From: Massilia norwichensis
GTDB taxonomy: Bacteria; Pseudomonadota; Gammaproteobacteria; Burkholderiales; Burkholderiaceae_D
Direction: 5' to 3'
Assembly (NCBI RefSeq): GCF_024753245.1
Contig: NZ_JANUGX010000026.1
Coordinates: forward strand, 43,092-107,091
DNA: 64,000 bases
This document shows positions 24,303-35,255 of this stretch, piece after piece. A program made the translations under genes and the position numbers. Numbering within the stretch: the stretch's first letter is position 1; the number at the start of each line of letters is the position of its first letter. The notes beneath the pieces are model-generated. The model saw only the letters and a program-made list of their open reading frames with translations, made no database searches and had not been told where the DNA came from.

Positions 24303-26006
24303 ATGGCTATCACACCCGGCATGGCAGCCGGCGGCAAGGCAACACCTTCCGCGGGCGCAATGACGAAGGAAGAACGTAAGGTCATCTTCGCTTCTTCCCT
24401 CGGCACCGTCTTTGAATGGTACGACTTCTACCTCTACGGTTCTCTCGCTTCGGTCATCGCGACCCAGTTCTTCGCCGGCGTCGGCGACCCCACCACCGCA
24501 TTCATCTTCGCCCTGCTGGCCTTCGCCGCCGGCTTCATCGTGCGTCCCTTCGGCGCGCTGGTATTCGGTCGCCTGGGCGACATGATCGGCAGGAAGTACA
24601 CCTTCCTGGTCACCATCCTGATCATGGGTGGCTCGACCTTCGTGGTCGGCCTGCTGCCCGGCTATGCTTCGATCGGTATCGCCGCGCCGATCATCCTGGT
24701 CACGCTGCGCATCCTGCAAGGCCTGGCCCTGGGCGGCGAATACGGCGGTGCCGCCACCTATGTGGCCGAGCATGCGCCGGAAGGCCGCCGCGGCGCCTAC
24801 ACCGCCTGGATCCAGACCACCGCCACGCTGGGCCTGTTCCTGTCGCTGCTGGTGATCCTGGGCGCGCGTACCGCGATGGACCCCGAGGCCTTCGCCGCCT
24901 GGGGCTGGCGCATTCCCTTCCTGGTGTCCGTCCTGCTGCTGGGCATCTCGGTGTGGATCCGCCTGTCGATGAACGAATCGCCGGCCTTCGCCAAGATGAA
25001 GGCGGAAGGCAAGACCTCGAAAGCACCGCTGTCCGAAGCCTTCCTGAAATGGAACAACGCCAAGTACGCGCTGCTGGCGCTGGGCATCGTGATCGGCCAG
25101 GCCGTGGTCTGGTACACCGGCCAGTTCTATGCGCTGTTCTTCCTCACCCAGACCCTGAAGATCGACCTTGCCGTCGCCAACATCATGCTGGCGATCGCGC
25201 TGGCCCTGGCGACGCCCTTCTTCATCGTGTTCGGTACGCTGTCGGACCGCATCGGCCGCAAGCCGATCATCCTGGCCGGCTGCCTGATCGCCGCGCTGAC
25301 CTACTTCCCGATATTCAAGGGCCTGACCACCTACGGCAACCCGGCGCTGGCCAACGCACTGGCGAACTCGCCGGTGGTGGTGGTGGCCGATCCGGCTTCC
25401 TGCCACTTCCAGGTCAAGCTGACCGGCACCGAGAAATTCCCCTCGTCCTGCGACATCGCCACCGCCCAGCTGACGGCGGCCTCGGTCAACTACACGATCC
25501 AGCCGGCGCCGGCAGGCACCATCGCCAGCGTCCACATCGGCGACAAGGTCTACCCCTCGTTTAACGCCACCATGACGGCCGACGGCCGCGACTTCGACAA
25601 GGCCAGCAAGGCCCGCGAAGCGGCGCTGAAGAAAGACCTCGGCGCCGGCGTCAAGGATGCCGGCTACCCGGCCAAGGCCGACACGGCGGCAATCAACAAG
25701 CCGATGGTGGTGGCGCTGCTGTTCGTGCTGGTGCTGTACGTGACCATGGTCTACGGCCCGATCGCGGCCATGCTGGTCGAGATGTTCCCGACCCGCATCC
25801 GCTACACCTCGATGTCCCTGCCCTACCACATCGGTAACGGCTGGTTCGGCGGCCTGCTGCCGACCATCTCGTTCGCGCTGGTGGCGGCGAATGGCGACAT
25901 CTATTATGGGTTGTGGTATCCGATCGTGTTCGCGGTGTTCACGCTGGTGATCGGTGTCCTGTTCCTGCGCGAGACCAAGAATAACAACATCTACGCAGCC
26001 GACTAG
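24303..26006 (+). CDS. MHS-family MFS transporter with a large extra domain
   Basis: Start at ATG 24303, preceded by GGAG. The 567-residue protein has the MHS (metabolite:H+ symporter) hallmarks: SLGTVFEWYDFYLYGSLA in helix 1, the GRLGDMIGRKYTF loop, and QGLALGGEYGGAATYVAEHA. Relatives import shikimate, proline/betaine or dicarboxylates. About 110 residues (roughly 348-460) are inserted between the second-half helices, with two Cys (ASCHFQ and SSCDIA) and a Lys-rich helix (DFDKASKAREAALKK). Helix positions suggest this part lies outside the membrane, perhaps in the periplasm. The substrate is unknown. Confidence 0.85.
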   Translation: MAITPGMAAGGKATPSAGAMTKEERKVIFASSLGTVFEWYDFYLYGSLASVIATQFFAGVGDPTTAFIFALLAFAAGFIVRPFGALVFGRLGDMIGRKYTFLVTILIMGGSTFVVGLLPGYASIGIAAPIILVTLRILQGLALGGEYGGAATYVAEHAPEGRRGAYTAWIQTTATLGLFLSLLVILGARTAMDPEAFAAWGWRIPFLVSVLLLGISVWIRLSMNESPAFAKMKAEGKTSKAPLSEAFLKWNNAKYALLALGIVIGQAVVWYTGQFYALFFLTQTLKIDLAVANIMLAIALALATPFFIVFGTLSDRIGRKPIILAGCLIAALTYFPIFKGLTTYGNPALANALANSPVVVVADPASCHFQVKLTGTEKFPSSCDIATAQLTAASVNYTIQPAPAGTIASVHIGDKVYPSFNATMTADGRDFDKASKAREAALKKDLGAGVKDAGYPAKADTAAINKPMVVALLFVLVLYVTMVYGPIAAMLVEMFPTRIRYTSMSLPYHIGNGWFGGLLPTISFALVAANGDIYYGLWYPIVFAVFTLVIGVLFLRETKNNNIYAAD

Positions 26007-26031
26007 CTTGGCTGCGCCGTGGGCCCGGAGA

Positions 26032-26071
26032 GCCCACCCTACGATCGGTAGGGTGGGCACCCCGTGCCCAC
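26032..26071. repeat. REP-like hairpin element between convergent MFS genes
   Basis: GCCCACCCTA / TAGGGTGGGC form a perfect 10-bp stem (26032-26058), and the right arm overlaps a second hairpin GTGGGCAC-CCC-GTGCCCAC (26053-26071). The same words occur at 58677-58754. It lies between two convergent stops and may act as a bidirectional terminator or mRNA stabiliser. Confidence 0.75.
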
Positions 26072-26075
26072 GTTG

Positions 26076-27287
26076 TCATTGCCCCGCCAATTGCGGCGCC
26101 CGGCTCCAGCTGCGCATCCTGAACGCCGCCCAGGCCGTCAGCAGCGCCCCCACCACCAGCACCAGCCGCGTATCGAACAGCGTCAGCACCGCGCCGGCCG
26201 CTGCCATCAGGATGTTCGCCAGACAGAAAGTCGTCGACAGCAGGCCCATCACCGCGCCCTGGCCATGGCCGCCGAAGCGGTCGGCCGCCCACACCTGGAT
26301 CACCGCGTTGTAGCAGGCATGCGGCAGGCCGAACAGCATGATCCCGACCAGCCCGATCCACAGCTGGCCCGTGCCCAGCGAGGCGATGGTCAGCGCCACC
26401 GCCAGCGCCAGGAAAGCGGCGCGGCGCAGCGGATCGTCACGATTTTGCCGCCCGGCAAAAAGAGCCGTAAAGCTCATCAGCCCGCACATGCCGACATTCA
26501 CCAGCGAGATCGCGCGCGTGTCGTAGCGGCCGACCTCGACCAGCCACAGCGGATAGAACTCGTAGAAGGCGGTCACGCCGCAGGTATAGGCAAGCTGCAC
26601 CACGAACAGGGTGCGCAAGCCCTCATGGCGCAGCAGGTTGAAGGCATGCCGCTCGCGCGCCACCGTCCACCATCCCGGGCCGTGGGTCGGCGCCTCGCGC
26701 CGCAGCGTGATCGCCACCAGCACCGTCCCCAGCAGCAGTGCGGCGGCGGCAATATAGAAGGGTACGGTGATGCCGAAACCGATGGTCAGTCCGGCCAGCA
26801 GCGGCCCGAACAGCCAGCCCAACGTGAAGCAGCCGTTCAGCCAGGACATCGCATGGTTGCGCATCGGCCCTTCCAGGCGGTCGGCCAGCATCGCGCGCAC
26901 GATGGCGCCCTGGCCTTCCAGCAGGCCGGTGACGAAGCGCGCTGCCAGGAACAGCAGATAGGAGCCGCGCGCCATCGCCCACGCCGTCAACACATGACCG
27001 ATGGCGGCGCCGGCCGCGGTCCACAGCAGCAGCGGACGGCGGCCGAAGCGGTCCGACAGCGAACCCAGGACCGAGGTACCGATGAGGAGTCCGACCGGAT
27101 TGACCATCAGCGCCACGGCGAACAGGAGCTTGGGCGGCAGCCCGAGGAAGTGGGTCAGGCCGGCCGCCGCGCCCGCGCTGTCCGCGTTCGCGAACAGCGG
27201 CGGCAGGATCGGATAAGGCAGCGAAGCGCCGGTCGTCGACAGCAGGCCGAGCAGGCAGGCGGTCGCGATCAGGAGAGCGTTTTTCAC
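26076..27287 (-). CDS. MFS transporter, 403 aa
   Basis: Twelve-helix major facilitator protein starting at GTG 27287. The helix 2-3 loop GSLSDRFGRRPLLLW is intact, and helix 5 carries the GWLFGPLLAGLTIG-type motif typical of drug:H+ antiporters (TetA/Bcr-like). It is probably an exporter of a small molecule across the inner membrane; the substrate cannot be read. Its stop faces that of the MHS transporter across the hairpin repeat. Confidence 0.85.
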   Translation of the reverse strand: MKNALLIATACLLGLLSTTGASLPYPILPPLFANADSAGAAAGLTHFLGLPPKLLFAVALMVNPVGLLIGTSVLGSLSDRFGRRPLLLWTAAGAAIGHVLTAWAMARGSYLLFLAARFVTGLLEGQGAIVRAMLADRLEGPMRNHAMSWLNGCFTLGWLFGPLLAGLTIGFGITVPFYIAAAALLLGTVLVAITLRREAPTHGPGWWTVARERHAFNLLRHEGLRTLFVVQLAYTCGVTAFYEFYPLWLVEVGRYDTRAISLVNVGMCGLMSFTALFAGRQNRDDPLRRAAFLALAVALTIASLGTGQLWIGLVGIMLFGLPHACYNAVIQVWAADRFGGHGQGAVMGLLSTTFCLANILMAAAGAVLTLFDTRLVLVVGALLTAWAAFRMRSWSRAPQLAGQ

Positions 27288-27387
27288 GTCGGGCTCGGAG
27301 TCGATGGAGACATCGAGCCTAACACGAGCCGGTCCATACGCGCATCAGGGATATTCCGCCTGCGCGGGACCGACGTGGAACGACGTC

Positions 27388-29472
<2,085 letters not shown>

Positions 29473-29546
29473 GGGTCTCCTTTAGGAATGAATATAGGTA
29501 TGTTGAAACGTCGACATACACTATAAGCCATAAAAGTACGGTCGTG

Positions 29547-30923
29547 TTATTTCACGCCTGGCGTCGCGTACAACAGGAAGCACACGCCGTCTTCATCCGG
29601 CGCCAGCAGGCGCTCGAAGCGCAGGCCGATCTTTTCCAGGACGCGGCCGGATGCCGGATTGTCCGGGTGGACGGTACCGACGACGCGCCGGATGCCGTGT
29701 GCACGCCGCCCATCGCGCATCAGCGCTGTTGCGCTCTCGGTGGCGTAAGCCTTGCCCCAGCAGTCCGGCAGGAAGCGGTAACCGATGTCGACTTCGCCCA
29801 ACTCGACGACATGCTTGAAGCCGCAGAAGCCGACCAGGCGCCCGCTCGCCTTTTCGATGACGGCCAGGCGTCCGAAACCGTAGTGCTCGTAGTCCTGGAG
29901 CGGACGGGTGCGCAGCAGTTCGCGCGCCTCTTCAATCGAGCCGGCCGGGGTGTCGCCGGTGTAGCGGATGATCTCCGGCAGCGAAATCAACGGCAGCCAG
30001 GCCTCGGCATCGTCGATCGTGAAGGGGCGCAGGACCAGCCGCTCGGTCTCGATCGATTTCGGCAACGGCAGCTTCGCCTCCCATTCAGGATGCGCGGCCC
30101 GATCCTGCTCGATCTGGCGCTCGCTGCTGGCGCGAAGAATCACGCCGGGCCACCTCAAATCCCGGCGCACCCAGTCGCGCAGCTCCTCGTTCGCCAGGCC
30201 GGCCAGCGCGGCGTCGACCAACGCATCGGCCTCCGCGCCCCGCCCCAGGCCACGCAGGATAGCGGCGCGCAGGCGCACGTCCTTCGCGAAGTTCGCCAGC
30301 TCGGCAGCCAGGCGGACGGCGCTACGCGGCGGCGGGAACAGCGGCGAGCTTTGCGCCAACTCGTTCAGATGCGCAAGCATGCCCATCGGATCCGGCAGGT
30401 AGCGCTCGCCCAGCGTGAAATCGCCCGCCTCCACCACGGCCGGCAAGGCCAGGAAGGCATCGCGCCGCGCCTGCTCGGGGAACAGGGCATCGAGCCGGGC
30501 GAACACCGCGCTGGTCGAATGCGGGTCTTTCAGCGTCTCGTTCATGTCGGCGATCAGCGAAAAGCGCGACGGCGGGCCGAACCAGCTCGAACGCGGCTGC
30601 CCGTAGGTCAGCTCGCCGGCCAGCAGGCGGTGCACCTGCACATCCCGCGCCTCAAGCAGCGCCGCCCGCGCCGGCGCATATTCCTCGGCCAGGAAGCGCC
30701 ATTCCAGCATCGGCAGAAAAACGCCGATATGCCGCGCCGGGTCGCTGGACACCACGCGCGCGAAGGCGGCCAGCAGATGGCGCAGCGCATCGTCGTAACG
30801 CCCTTCCTCCCTGGCGCGGATCGCCTGCTCGACGACCGCCTCCCCGAGGCTCCAGGTCTCCTGCGCCGTGCTGGCGTCGCCGGCGCCGGCCCGAATGCCG
30901 CTCACGTTTTCGTTATCCGTCAC
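29547..30923 (-). CDS. Protein with C-terminal RimJ/RimL-type GNAT domain
   Basis: The 458-residue product starts at GTG 30923, six bases after the DUF817 stop. The last 175 residues are an Acetyltransf_3 domain (IETERLVLRPFTIDDAEAWL, then YRFLPDCWGKAYATESATAL, then NPASGRVLEKIGLRFERL). The first 270 residues are helical and unlike any domain I know; they may select the target. It is the last gene of the AraC-DUF817-GNAT operon. Confidence 0.75.
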   Translation of the reverse strand: MTDNENVSGIRAGAGDASTAQETWSLGEAVVEQAIRAREEGRYDDALRHLLAAFARVVSSDPARHIGVFLPMLEWRFLAEEYAPARAALLEARDVQVHRLLAGELTYGQPRSSWFGPPSRFSLIADMNETLKDPHSTSAVFARLDALFPEQARRDAFLALPAVVEAGDFTLGERYLPDPMGMLAHLNELAQSSPLFPPPRSAVRLAAELANFAKDVRLRAAILRGLGRGAEADALVDAALAGLANEELRDWVRRDLRWPGVILRASSERQIEQDRAAHPEWEAKLPLPKSIETERLVLRPFTIDDAEAWLPLISLPEIIRYTGDTPAGSIEEARELLRTRPLQDYEHYGFGRLAVIEKASGRLVGFCGFKHVVELGEVDIGYRFLPDCWGKAYATESATALMRDGRRAHGIRRVVGTVHPDNPASGRVLEKIGLRFERLLAPDEDGVCFLLYATPGVK

Positions 30924-30929
30924 AATAAA

Positions 30930-31772
30930 TCAATCCTGTGCAATGTGGATCTTCGCCTTTACATGCTTCAGGCTGGCCACGATGGTGAAGGTCATGATCA
31001 CCAGCAGCGACCACGAACTCCATTTACTGATGTGTACGACCGACCACGCACCCAATTGGTTCGGGTAGCGCCACACACCCCAGAAGGTGCCGATGTTCTC
31101 GGCCATCCAGATGAAGAAGCCGGTCAGCACGAAGCCCAGCATCAGCGGCATGCGGCGGTCGCGGTCCAGCGGCCGGAACACCACCGTGGTGCGCGAGTAC
31201 AGGCCGAGCGCGCAGGCGGCCAGGTACCAGCGGTAGTCGCCAATGTAGTGGTGGGTAAAGAAGTTCACGTAGATCAGCACCGCGATCGTGGTCGCCATCC
31301 AGTACGGCGGATGGTGGCGCACGCGCAGGTCGAGCAGGCGCCAGGCCTGCACGATGTAGCTGCCGATGGCCGCGTACATGAAGCCGGAGAACAGCGGCAC
31401 GCCGAATACCTTGGTGTAGCCGAAGTCCGGGTAGCTCCAGGACTGGATGTTCCCCGACACCTTGAAGGCTTCGAGCGCGAAGCCGACCGCGTGGAACAGG
31501 CAGACCGCCTTCAGCTCGTCCCAGGTTTCGAGCTTCACGCGCACCATCCACAGCTGGATCGCCACCGCCACCACCAGCAGCAGGTCGTAGCGCGGGATGC
31601 CGGCGATACCGGCGCGCGGCATCAGGAAGATCGCGGCGAAGAACAGGCCGACGAACAGGCAGGCCCGTGCCTCCTTGATGCCGAACCAGAGGAATTCGAC
31701 CACGCCGCGGCGCAGGCCGGCCAGCGCGCGCGGGCGGTCGTTCATCAGGAAGCTGTCGATTGCGGAGAGCAT
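30930..31772 (-). CDS. DUF817 integral membrane protein
   Basis: A 280-residue protein with about seven or eight hydrophobic helices and conserved aromatic/charged signatures between them (NIQSWSYPDFGYTKVFGVPL, FFTHHYIGDYRWYL, ENIGTFWGVWRYPNQ). These fit the DUF817 family, whose function is unknown. The embedded His and Tyr clusters suggest a membrane enzyme or metal site rather than a simple channel. Middle gene of the AraC operon, 25 bases after the regulator. Confidence 0.85.
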   Translation of the reverse strand: MLSAIDSFLMNDRPRALAGLRRGVVEFLWFGIKEARACLFVGLFFAAIFLMPRAGIAGIPRYDLLLVVAVAIQLWMVRVKLETWDELKAVCLFHAVGFALEAFKVSGNIQSWSYPDFGYTKVFGVPLFSGFMYAAIGSYIVQAWRLLDLRVRHHPPYWMATTIAVLIYVNFFTHHYIGDYRWYLAACALGLYSRTTVVFRPLDRDRRMPLMLGFVLTGFFIWMAENIGTFWGVWRYPNQLGAWSVVHISKWSSWSLLVIMTFTIVASLKHVKAKIHIAQD

Positions 31773-31797
31773 GGGACTCGGCCTCGATCGTGGAAGC

Positions 31798-32610
31798 TCA
31801 GGCGCGTGCGCGCTTGCGGTAGCGGGACGGCGTTTCGCCCACCAGTTTGCGGAAGTCGGCGCTGAAATGGGCCTGGTCGAAGTAGCCCAGCGCCTGGGCC
31901 AGCGCGGCCAGGTCCGATTCCTCGCCGTTCGCCAGGCGGTCGGCCGCTTCGTGCAGGCGGAAGCGCCGGATCGTCCACTTCGGGCTGACGCCGACGTACT
32001 CGCCGAACAGCTGCTGCAGGCTGCGCACGCCCATCCCCGCGTCCTGAGCCAACTGCTCGACCTGGGTCAGGCCCGGCGTCGTCTCGGCCATGCGCAGGAT
32101 CGCGGCGATGCGCTCGACCTGCGGATCGGGCGCCGGCAGCAGAGGCTCGAGCAGGCGGCCGGCAGCCAGCATCATCGCCGTATCGTCGGGCGTATCCAGC
32201 ACCGCGCGCTGGGCTGCTCCCTCATCCCATGGGAAGACTTCGGACAGCGCCAGCACCTGGTCGGAAATCGACTGCAGCGGCCGGCCGAGGATGGCGCGGA
32301 AGGCGCCGGGCCGGAAGCGCAGCCCGCACACCTTGCCGCGCCCTTTGAGTTCATAGTCGAAGGCGCCGGTCGGCACGCCCCAGATGCCGCTGCGCGCGCT
32401 GTCGAACACCAGGTGCACGCAGGGATACGGGAGCGTGCGCTGGACGTAAGGCGGCTGGCTGCCGAGGTCCCATTCCACGATCCAGAAGTGGTCGAGAAAG
32501 GCCGCCAGCCTGCCTGCCGGCAGGTAGCGCTCCATGCGGAACATCTTGCGCGCGTGCGCGGGCGCGACCACGCCCTTGGGGCGGTCCTGGACGGTGGCGG
32601 GTGTGCTCAT
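31798..32610 (-). CDS. AraC-family transcriptional regulator
   Basis: A 270-residue protein: an N-terminal sensing domain starting RMERYLPAGRLAAFLDHFWI (DUF6597-like) and a C-terminal AraC HTH (VEQLAQDAGMGVRSLQQLFG, then GVSPKWTIRRFRLHEAADR, then GYFDQAHFSADFRKLVGETP). It leads the AraC-DUF817-GNAT operon and probably controls it, and perhaps the divergent glutathione transferase gene 106 bases away. Confidence 0.88.
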   Translation of the reverse strand: MSTPATVQDRPKGVVAPAHARKMFRMERYLPAGRLAAFLDHFWIVEWDLGSQPPYVQRTLPYPCVHLVFDSARSGIWGVPTGAFDYELKGRGKVCGLRFRPGAFRAILGRPLQSISDQVLALSEVFPWDEGAAQRAVLDTPDDTAMMLAAGRLLEPLLPAPDPQVERIAAILRMAETTPGLTQVEQLAQDAGMGVRSLQQLFGEYVGVSPKWTIRRFRLHEAADRLANGEESDLAALAQALGYFDQAHFSADFRKLVGETPSRYRKRARA

Positions 32611-32716
32611 CGGCTGGCTTTCGAATTGTTCTGCACGATTCTAGCATTCGCTTTTTTACAAGACGACAATATTCGGCGTCCGTATGCTGGGCGTCCCAAC
32701 TGCCAACGAGGACGCC

Positions 32717-33343
32717 ATGCACTCCGCCATCACCCTGTTCCACGCTCCCCAGTCCCGCTCGGGCGCGACCCGCATCCTGCTCGAGGAGCTGGGTGTGCCC
32801 TACACGCTGGAAGCCGTCAACCTGAAGGCCGGCGAGACGCGCACGCCGCGCTACCTGGCCACCAACCCGATGGGCAAGGTGCCTGCCATCTTGCACGGCG
32901 ACGCCATGGTCACCGAGCAGGCCGCGATCATGATCTACCTGGCCGACCTGTTCCCGCAAGCCGGCCTGGCGCCCGCCCTCGACGACCCGCTGCGCGGCCC
33001 CTACCTGCGATGGATGGCCTTCTACGGCGCCTGCTTCGAACCGGCGCTGATCGACCAGGCGCTCAAGCGCGAGCCGGCGCCGCCCTCGATGTCCCCGTAC
33101 GGCGACTACGACACCATGCTGTCCACCCTCGCCGCCCAGTTGCGCGCCGGCCCCTGGATGCTGGGCGAACGCTTCACGGCGCTCGACGTCCTGTGGGGCT
33201 ATGCGCTGGGCTGGACCACCGCCTTCAAGCTGGTGCCCGAGCTGCCCGAGATCGCCGGTCTGATTGCGCGCCTGAACGCGCGCCCGGCCGCGCAGCGGGT
33301 CGCGGCCATGGATGCGGCGCTTGCGGCGGCGCAGGCGTCTTGA
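32717..33343 (+). CDS. Glutathione S-transferase
   Basis: Start at ATG 32717 with GAGG upstream. The 208-residue protein has the thioredoxin-like N-terminal domain (ITLFHAPQSRSGATRILLEE, with a catalytic Ser in QSRSG) and the cis-Pro and gamma-glutamyl-site NPMGKVPAIL...VTEQAAIMIYLAD. A helical C-terminal domain follows. Cytosolic detoxification or redox role. Its TGA stop lies inside the first unit of a 12-bp tandem repeat. Confidence 0.9.
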   Translation: MHSAITLFHAPQSRSGATRILLEELGVPYTLEAVNLKAGETRTPRYLATNPMGKVPAILHGDAMVTEQAAIMIYLADLFPQAGLAPALDDPLRGPYLRWMAFYGACFEPALIDQALKREPAPPSMSPYGDYDTMLSTLAAQLRAGPWMLGERFTALDVLWGYALGWTTAFKLVPELPEIAGLIARLNARPAAQRVAAMDAALAAAQAS

Positions 33344-33385
33344 GACTCAGCTTGAGACTCAGCTTGAGACTCAGCTTGAGACTCA
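33340..33385 (+). repeat. 12-bp tandem repeat with palindromic core, about 3.8 copies
   Basis: The unit TTGAGACTCAGC is repeated without error and contains the palindrome TGAG-A-CTCA. The array begins at the stop codon of the glutathione transferase gene and ends 10 bases before the convergent permease stop. Alternate cores could pair with one another. Copy number may vary by slippage. Confidence 0.9.
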
Positions 33386-33395
33386 GGCATGCGGC

Positions 33396-35246
33396 TCACA
33401 GCGGCGCGCCGGTCGGCTGCCCGGCCTCGCCCGCGGCCAGGGGTTCGCGCTCGGCGCGCGGCTGCAGCACCATCAGCGACAGCAGCGCCGGGAGGCCCAG
33501 CAGCAGGCTGGCCAGGCACCAGGCCAGGCGCGCGCGCGGGGCAAGCCGGGCGCGGTGCGTCCACCATGACGCCAGCAGGCAGGAGACCAGCGCCAGCACG
33601 ATCGTCGCCGTCCACACCGACGCTGGGCGCGGCAGCAGCAGCGGCGCGAAGCGGCTGGCGCCGTGGTCGGGCACCAGGCCCTTCTCGATCAGCATCTCGG
33701 GCAGGCTGACCACCGCGTACAGCAGCGGCGACACCCACCAGTCGCGGTGTTCGAACAGCGCCGGGAAATCGTGGGCCAGTTCGCGCCGCCCGACTTCGGT
33801 CACCCGCCCCGCCGCATCGACCAGATAACTGACCTGGGGCGCCGCGGCGACGCCCTCGTTGCGGCGGTAGCCGGCAATGAAACTGAGCAGGGTGCCGTCC
33901 GCCACCTCGGCCGCTTCGACCCGTTCGAGGTCGCCGAAAGGCACCGGCAGGTTCACGGTGGCGAGCGGCGCCGGCTGGCCGCCGCTGTCCTGCAGCAGCA
34001 CCACGCGGCGGTTGGTCAGCAGCGCGGTGCGCCCACCCAGCATGGCGATGCCGCCGCCCAGCTGCTCCGCACCGTCGACGTGCAACAGGTGGCGCAGGTG
34101 CAGGTCACGTTGACCGATCTGGTAGATGTCGTGCGCGTTGACCAGGTAGCCGTTGCGGCGGTTATCGCCCACCGGCGTCGGCTGCGAATCGAAGGGCGTG
34201 GCGTCGCCGGGGCCGCCGGCGCCCATCCAGCCGGTGGCCGTGGCCAGGCGCAGGTGCCGGCCGCGGTACAGCATGCGGTCGTGGCTGAAGCTCCAGGCGC
34301 GCTGCTGGTCGTCGTAGAACATGCTGCCGGCGCGCGAGGACACGGGATTGCGGACCGCGTACTGGCGCACGCGCGGGCCGAGCGAGGCGACGCTGCGCGG
34401 TTCGAGGCCGGCGCGCCAGTCGGCAGCACGCGGGTCGGCGCTGCCGGCCAGGCCGGCCAGCACGGCTTCGCGCCCATCGAAGCGGCGGGCTTCCACCAGC
34501 CCGCCCGGCACCGCATGGCTGGCCGACAGCAGATGCACGCCCAGCATCATCTGCCCGATCTGGAACACCATCGACCCAGCCCACAGCAGCGCAATATAAA
34601 AGCTCAGCTGCAGCGGCACGGCCGAGGCGACGGTGGCCACCGCGTCGTCGGCGGTATAGCGGTTCGGCCGGAACACCGTATACACCAGGAACAGCAGCAC
34701 TGCATTGCAGGCCAGCGCCAGCGCCAGCACGGCGCCCCAGCTGGCCAGGTGCATGGTCGTCAGGATCGGCAGCACCAGGATCACGAAGGCCCAGCGGCTG
34801 CGGTGCAGCATGATGTAGGCGCCGGCCAGCCAGCTCGACGCCACCGACAGCGCCAGGTAGGCGACGCCGGCATAATGGCGCGCGTCGACCACGCGCTGCG
34901 TGAAATGGCCCTGCAGACCGAGGACGATCAGCGGCGGCAGCGCCATCGCCAGTGCGATCAGCACGATCGATGCGAGGGCGATGCCGGCCAGGATCTGCGC
35001 GCGGTGCAGCGGCCGGTGCTGCAGCCAGATCCAGCGGCTCGGCTGGCGGTAGCTGCCGAACTGGTACAGCCCGAAGCCCAGCCCGGACAGCGAATACAGC
35101 AGCAGCAGCGCGATATGCAGCTCCATGCGCTCGTTGGCGATATCGACCATCTGGTTCGCCACCGTGACCAGCACCAGGCTGGCGGCGAAATAGATGGCGG
35201 CGGCGTTGCGGAAGCGGCGCAGCTCGGAAAGGAATAATTCGATCAT
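33396..35246 (-). CDS. ABC transporter permease-like membrane protein, 616 aa
   Basis: The protein has about six hydrophobic helices in the N-terminal 260 residues, a large soluble central region of about 250 residues with beta-rich, dipeptide-repeat-like texture (LLTNRRVVLLQDSGGQPAPL), and two more helices near the C-terminus. It begins nine bases after the ABC ATPase gene, so it is the likely membrane partner. I do not recognise the central domain. Substrate unknown. Confidence 0.7.
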   Translation of the reverse strand: MIELFLSELRRFRNAAAIYFAASLVLVTVANQMVDIANERMELHIALLLLYSLSGLGFGLYQFGSYRQPSRWIWLQHRPLHRAQILAGIALASIVLIALAMALPPLIVLGLQGHFTQRVVDARHYAGVAYLALSVASSWLAGAYIMLHRSRWAFVILVLPILTTMHLASWGAVLALALACNAVLLFLVYTVFRPNRYTADDAVATVASAVPLQLSFYIALLWAGSMVFQIGQMMLGVHLLSASHAVPGGLVEARRFDGREAVLAGLAGSADPRAADWRAGLEPRSVASLGPRVRQYAVRNPVSSRAGSMFYDDQQRAWSFSHDRMLYRGRHLRLATATGWMGAGGPGDATPFDSQPTPVGDNRRNGYLVNAHDIYQIGQRDLHLRHLLHVDGAEQLGGGIAMLGGRTALLTNRRVVLLQDSGGQPAPLATVNLPVPFGDLERVEAAEVADGTLLSFIAGYRRNEGVAAAPQVSYLVDAAGRVTEVGRRELAHDFPALFEHRDWWVSPLLYAVVSLPEMLIEKGLVPDHGASRFAPLLLPRPASVWTATIVLALVSCLLASWWTHRARLAPRARLAWCLASLLLGLPALLSLMVLQPRAEREPLAAGEAGQPTGAPL

Positions 35247-35255
35247 CGTCGGTCC

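Noticed and set aside
24279..26060. 593-aa open frame on the - strand
   Set aside because: Antisense to the MHS transporter; Gln/His/Arg-rich, no recognisable domain.
29544..31865. 773-aa open frame on the + strand
   Set aside because: Antisense across the GNAT and DUF817 genes; crossing two real genes and their gap shows it is not a gene.
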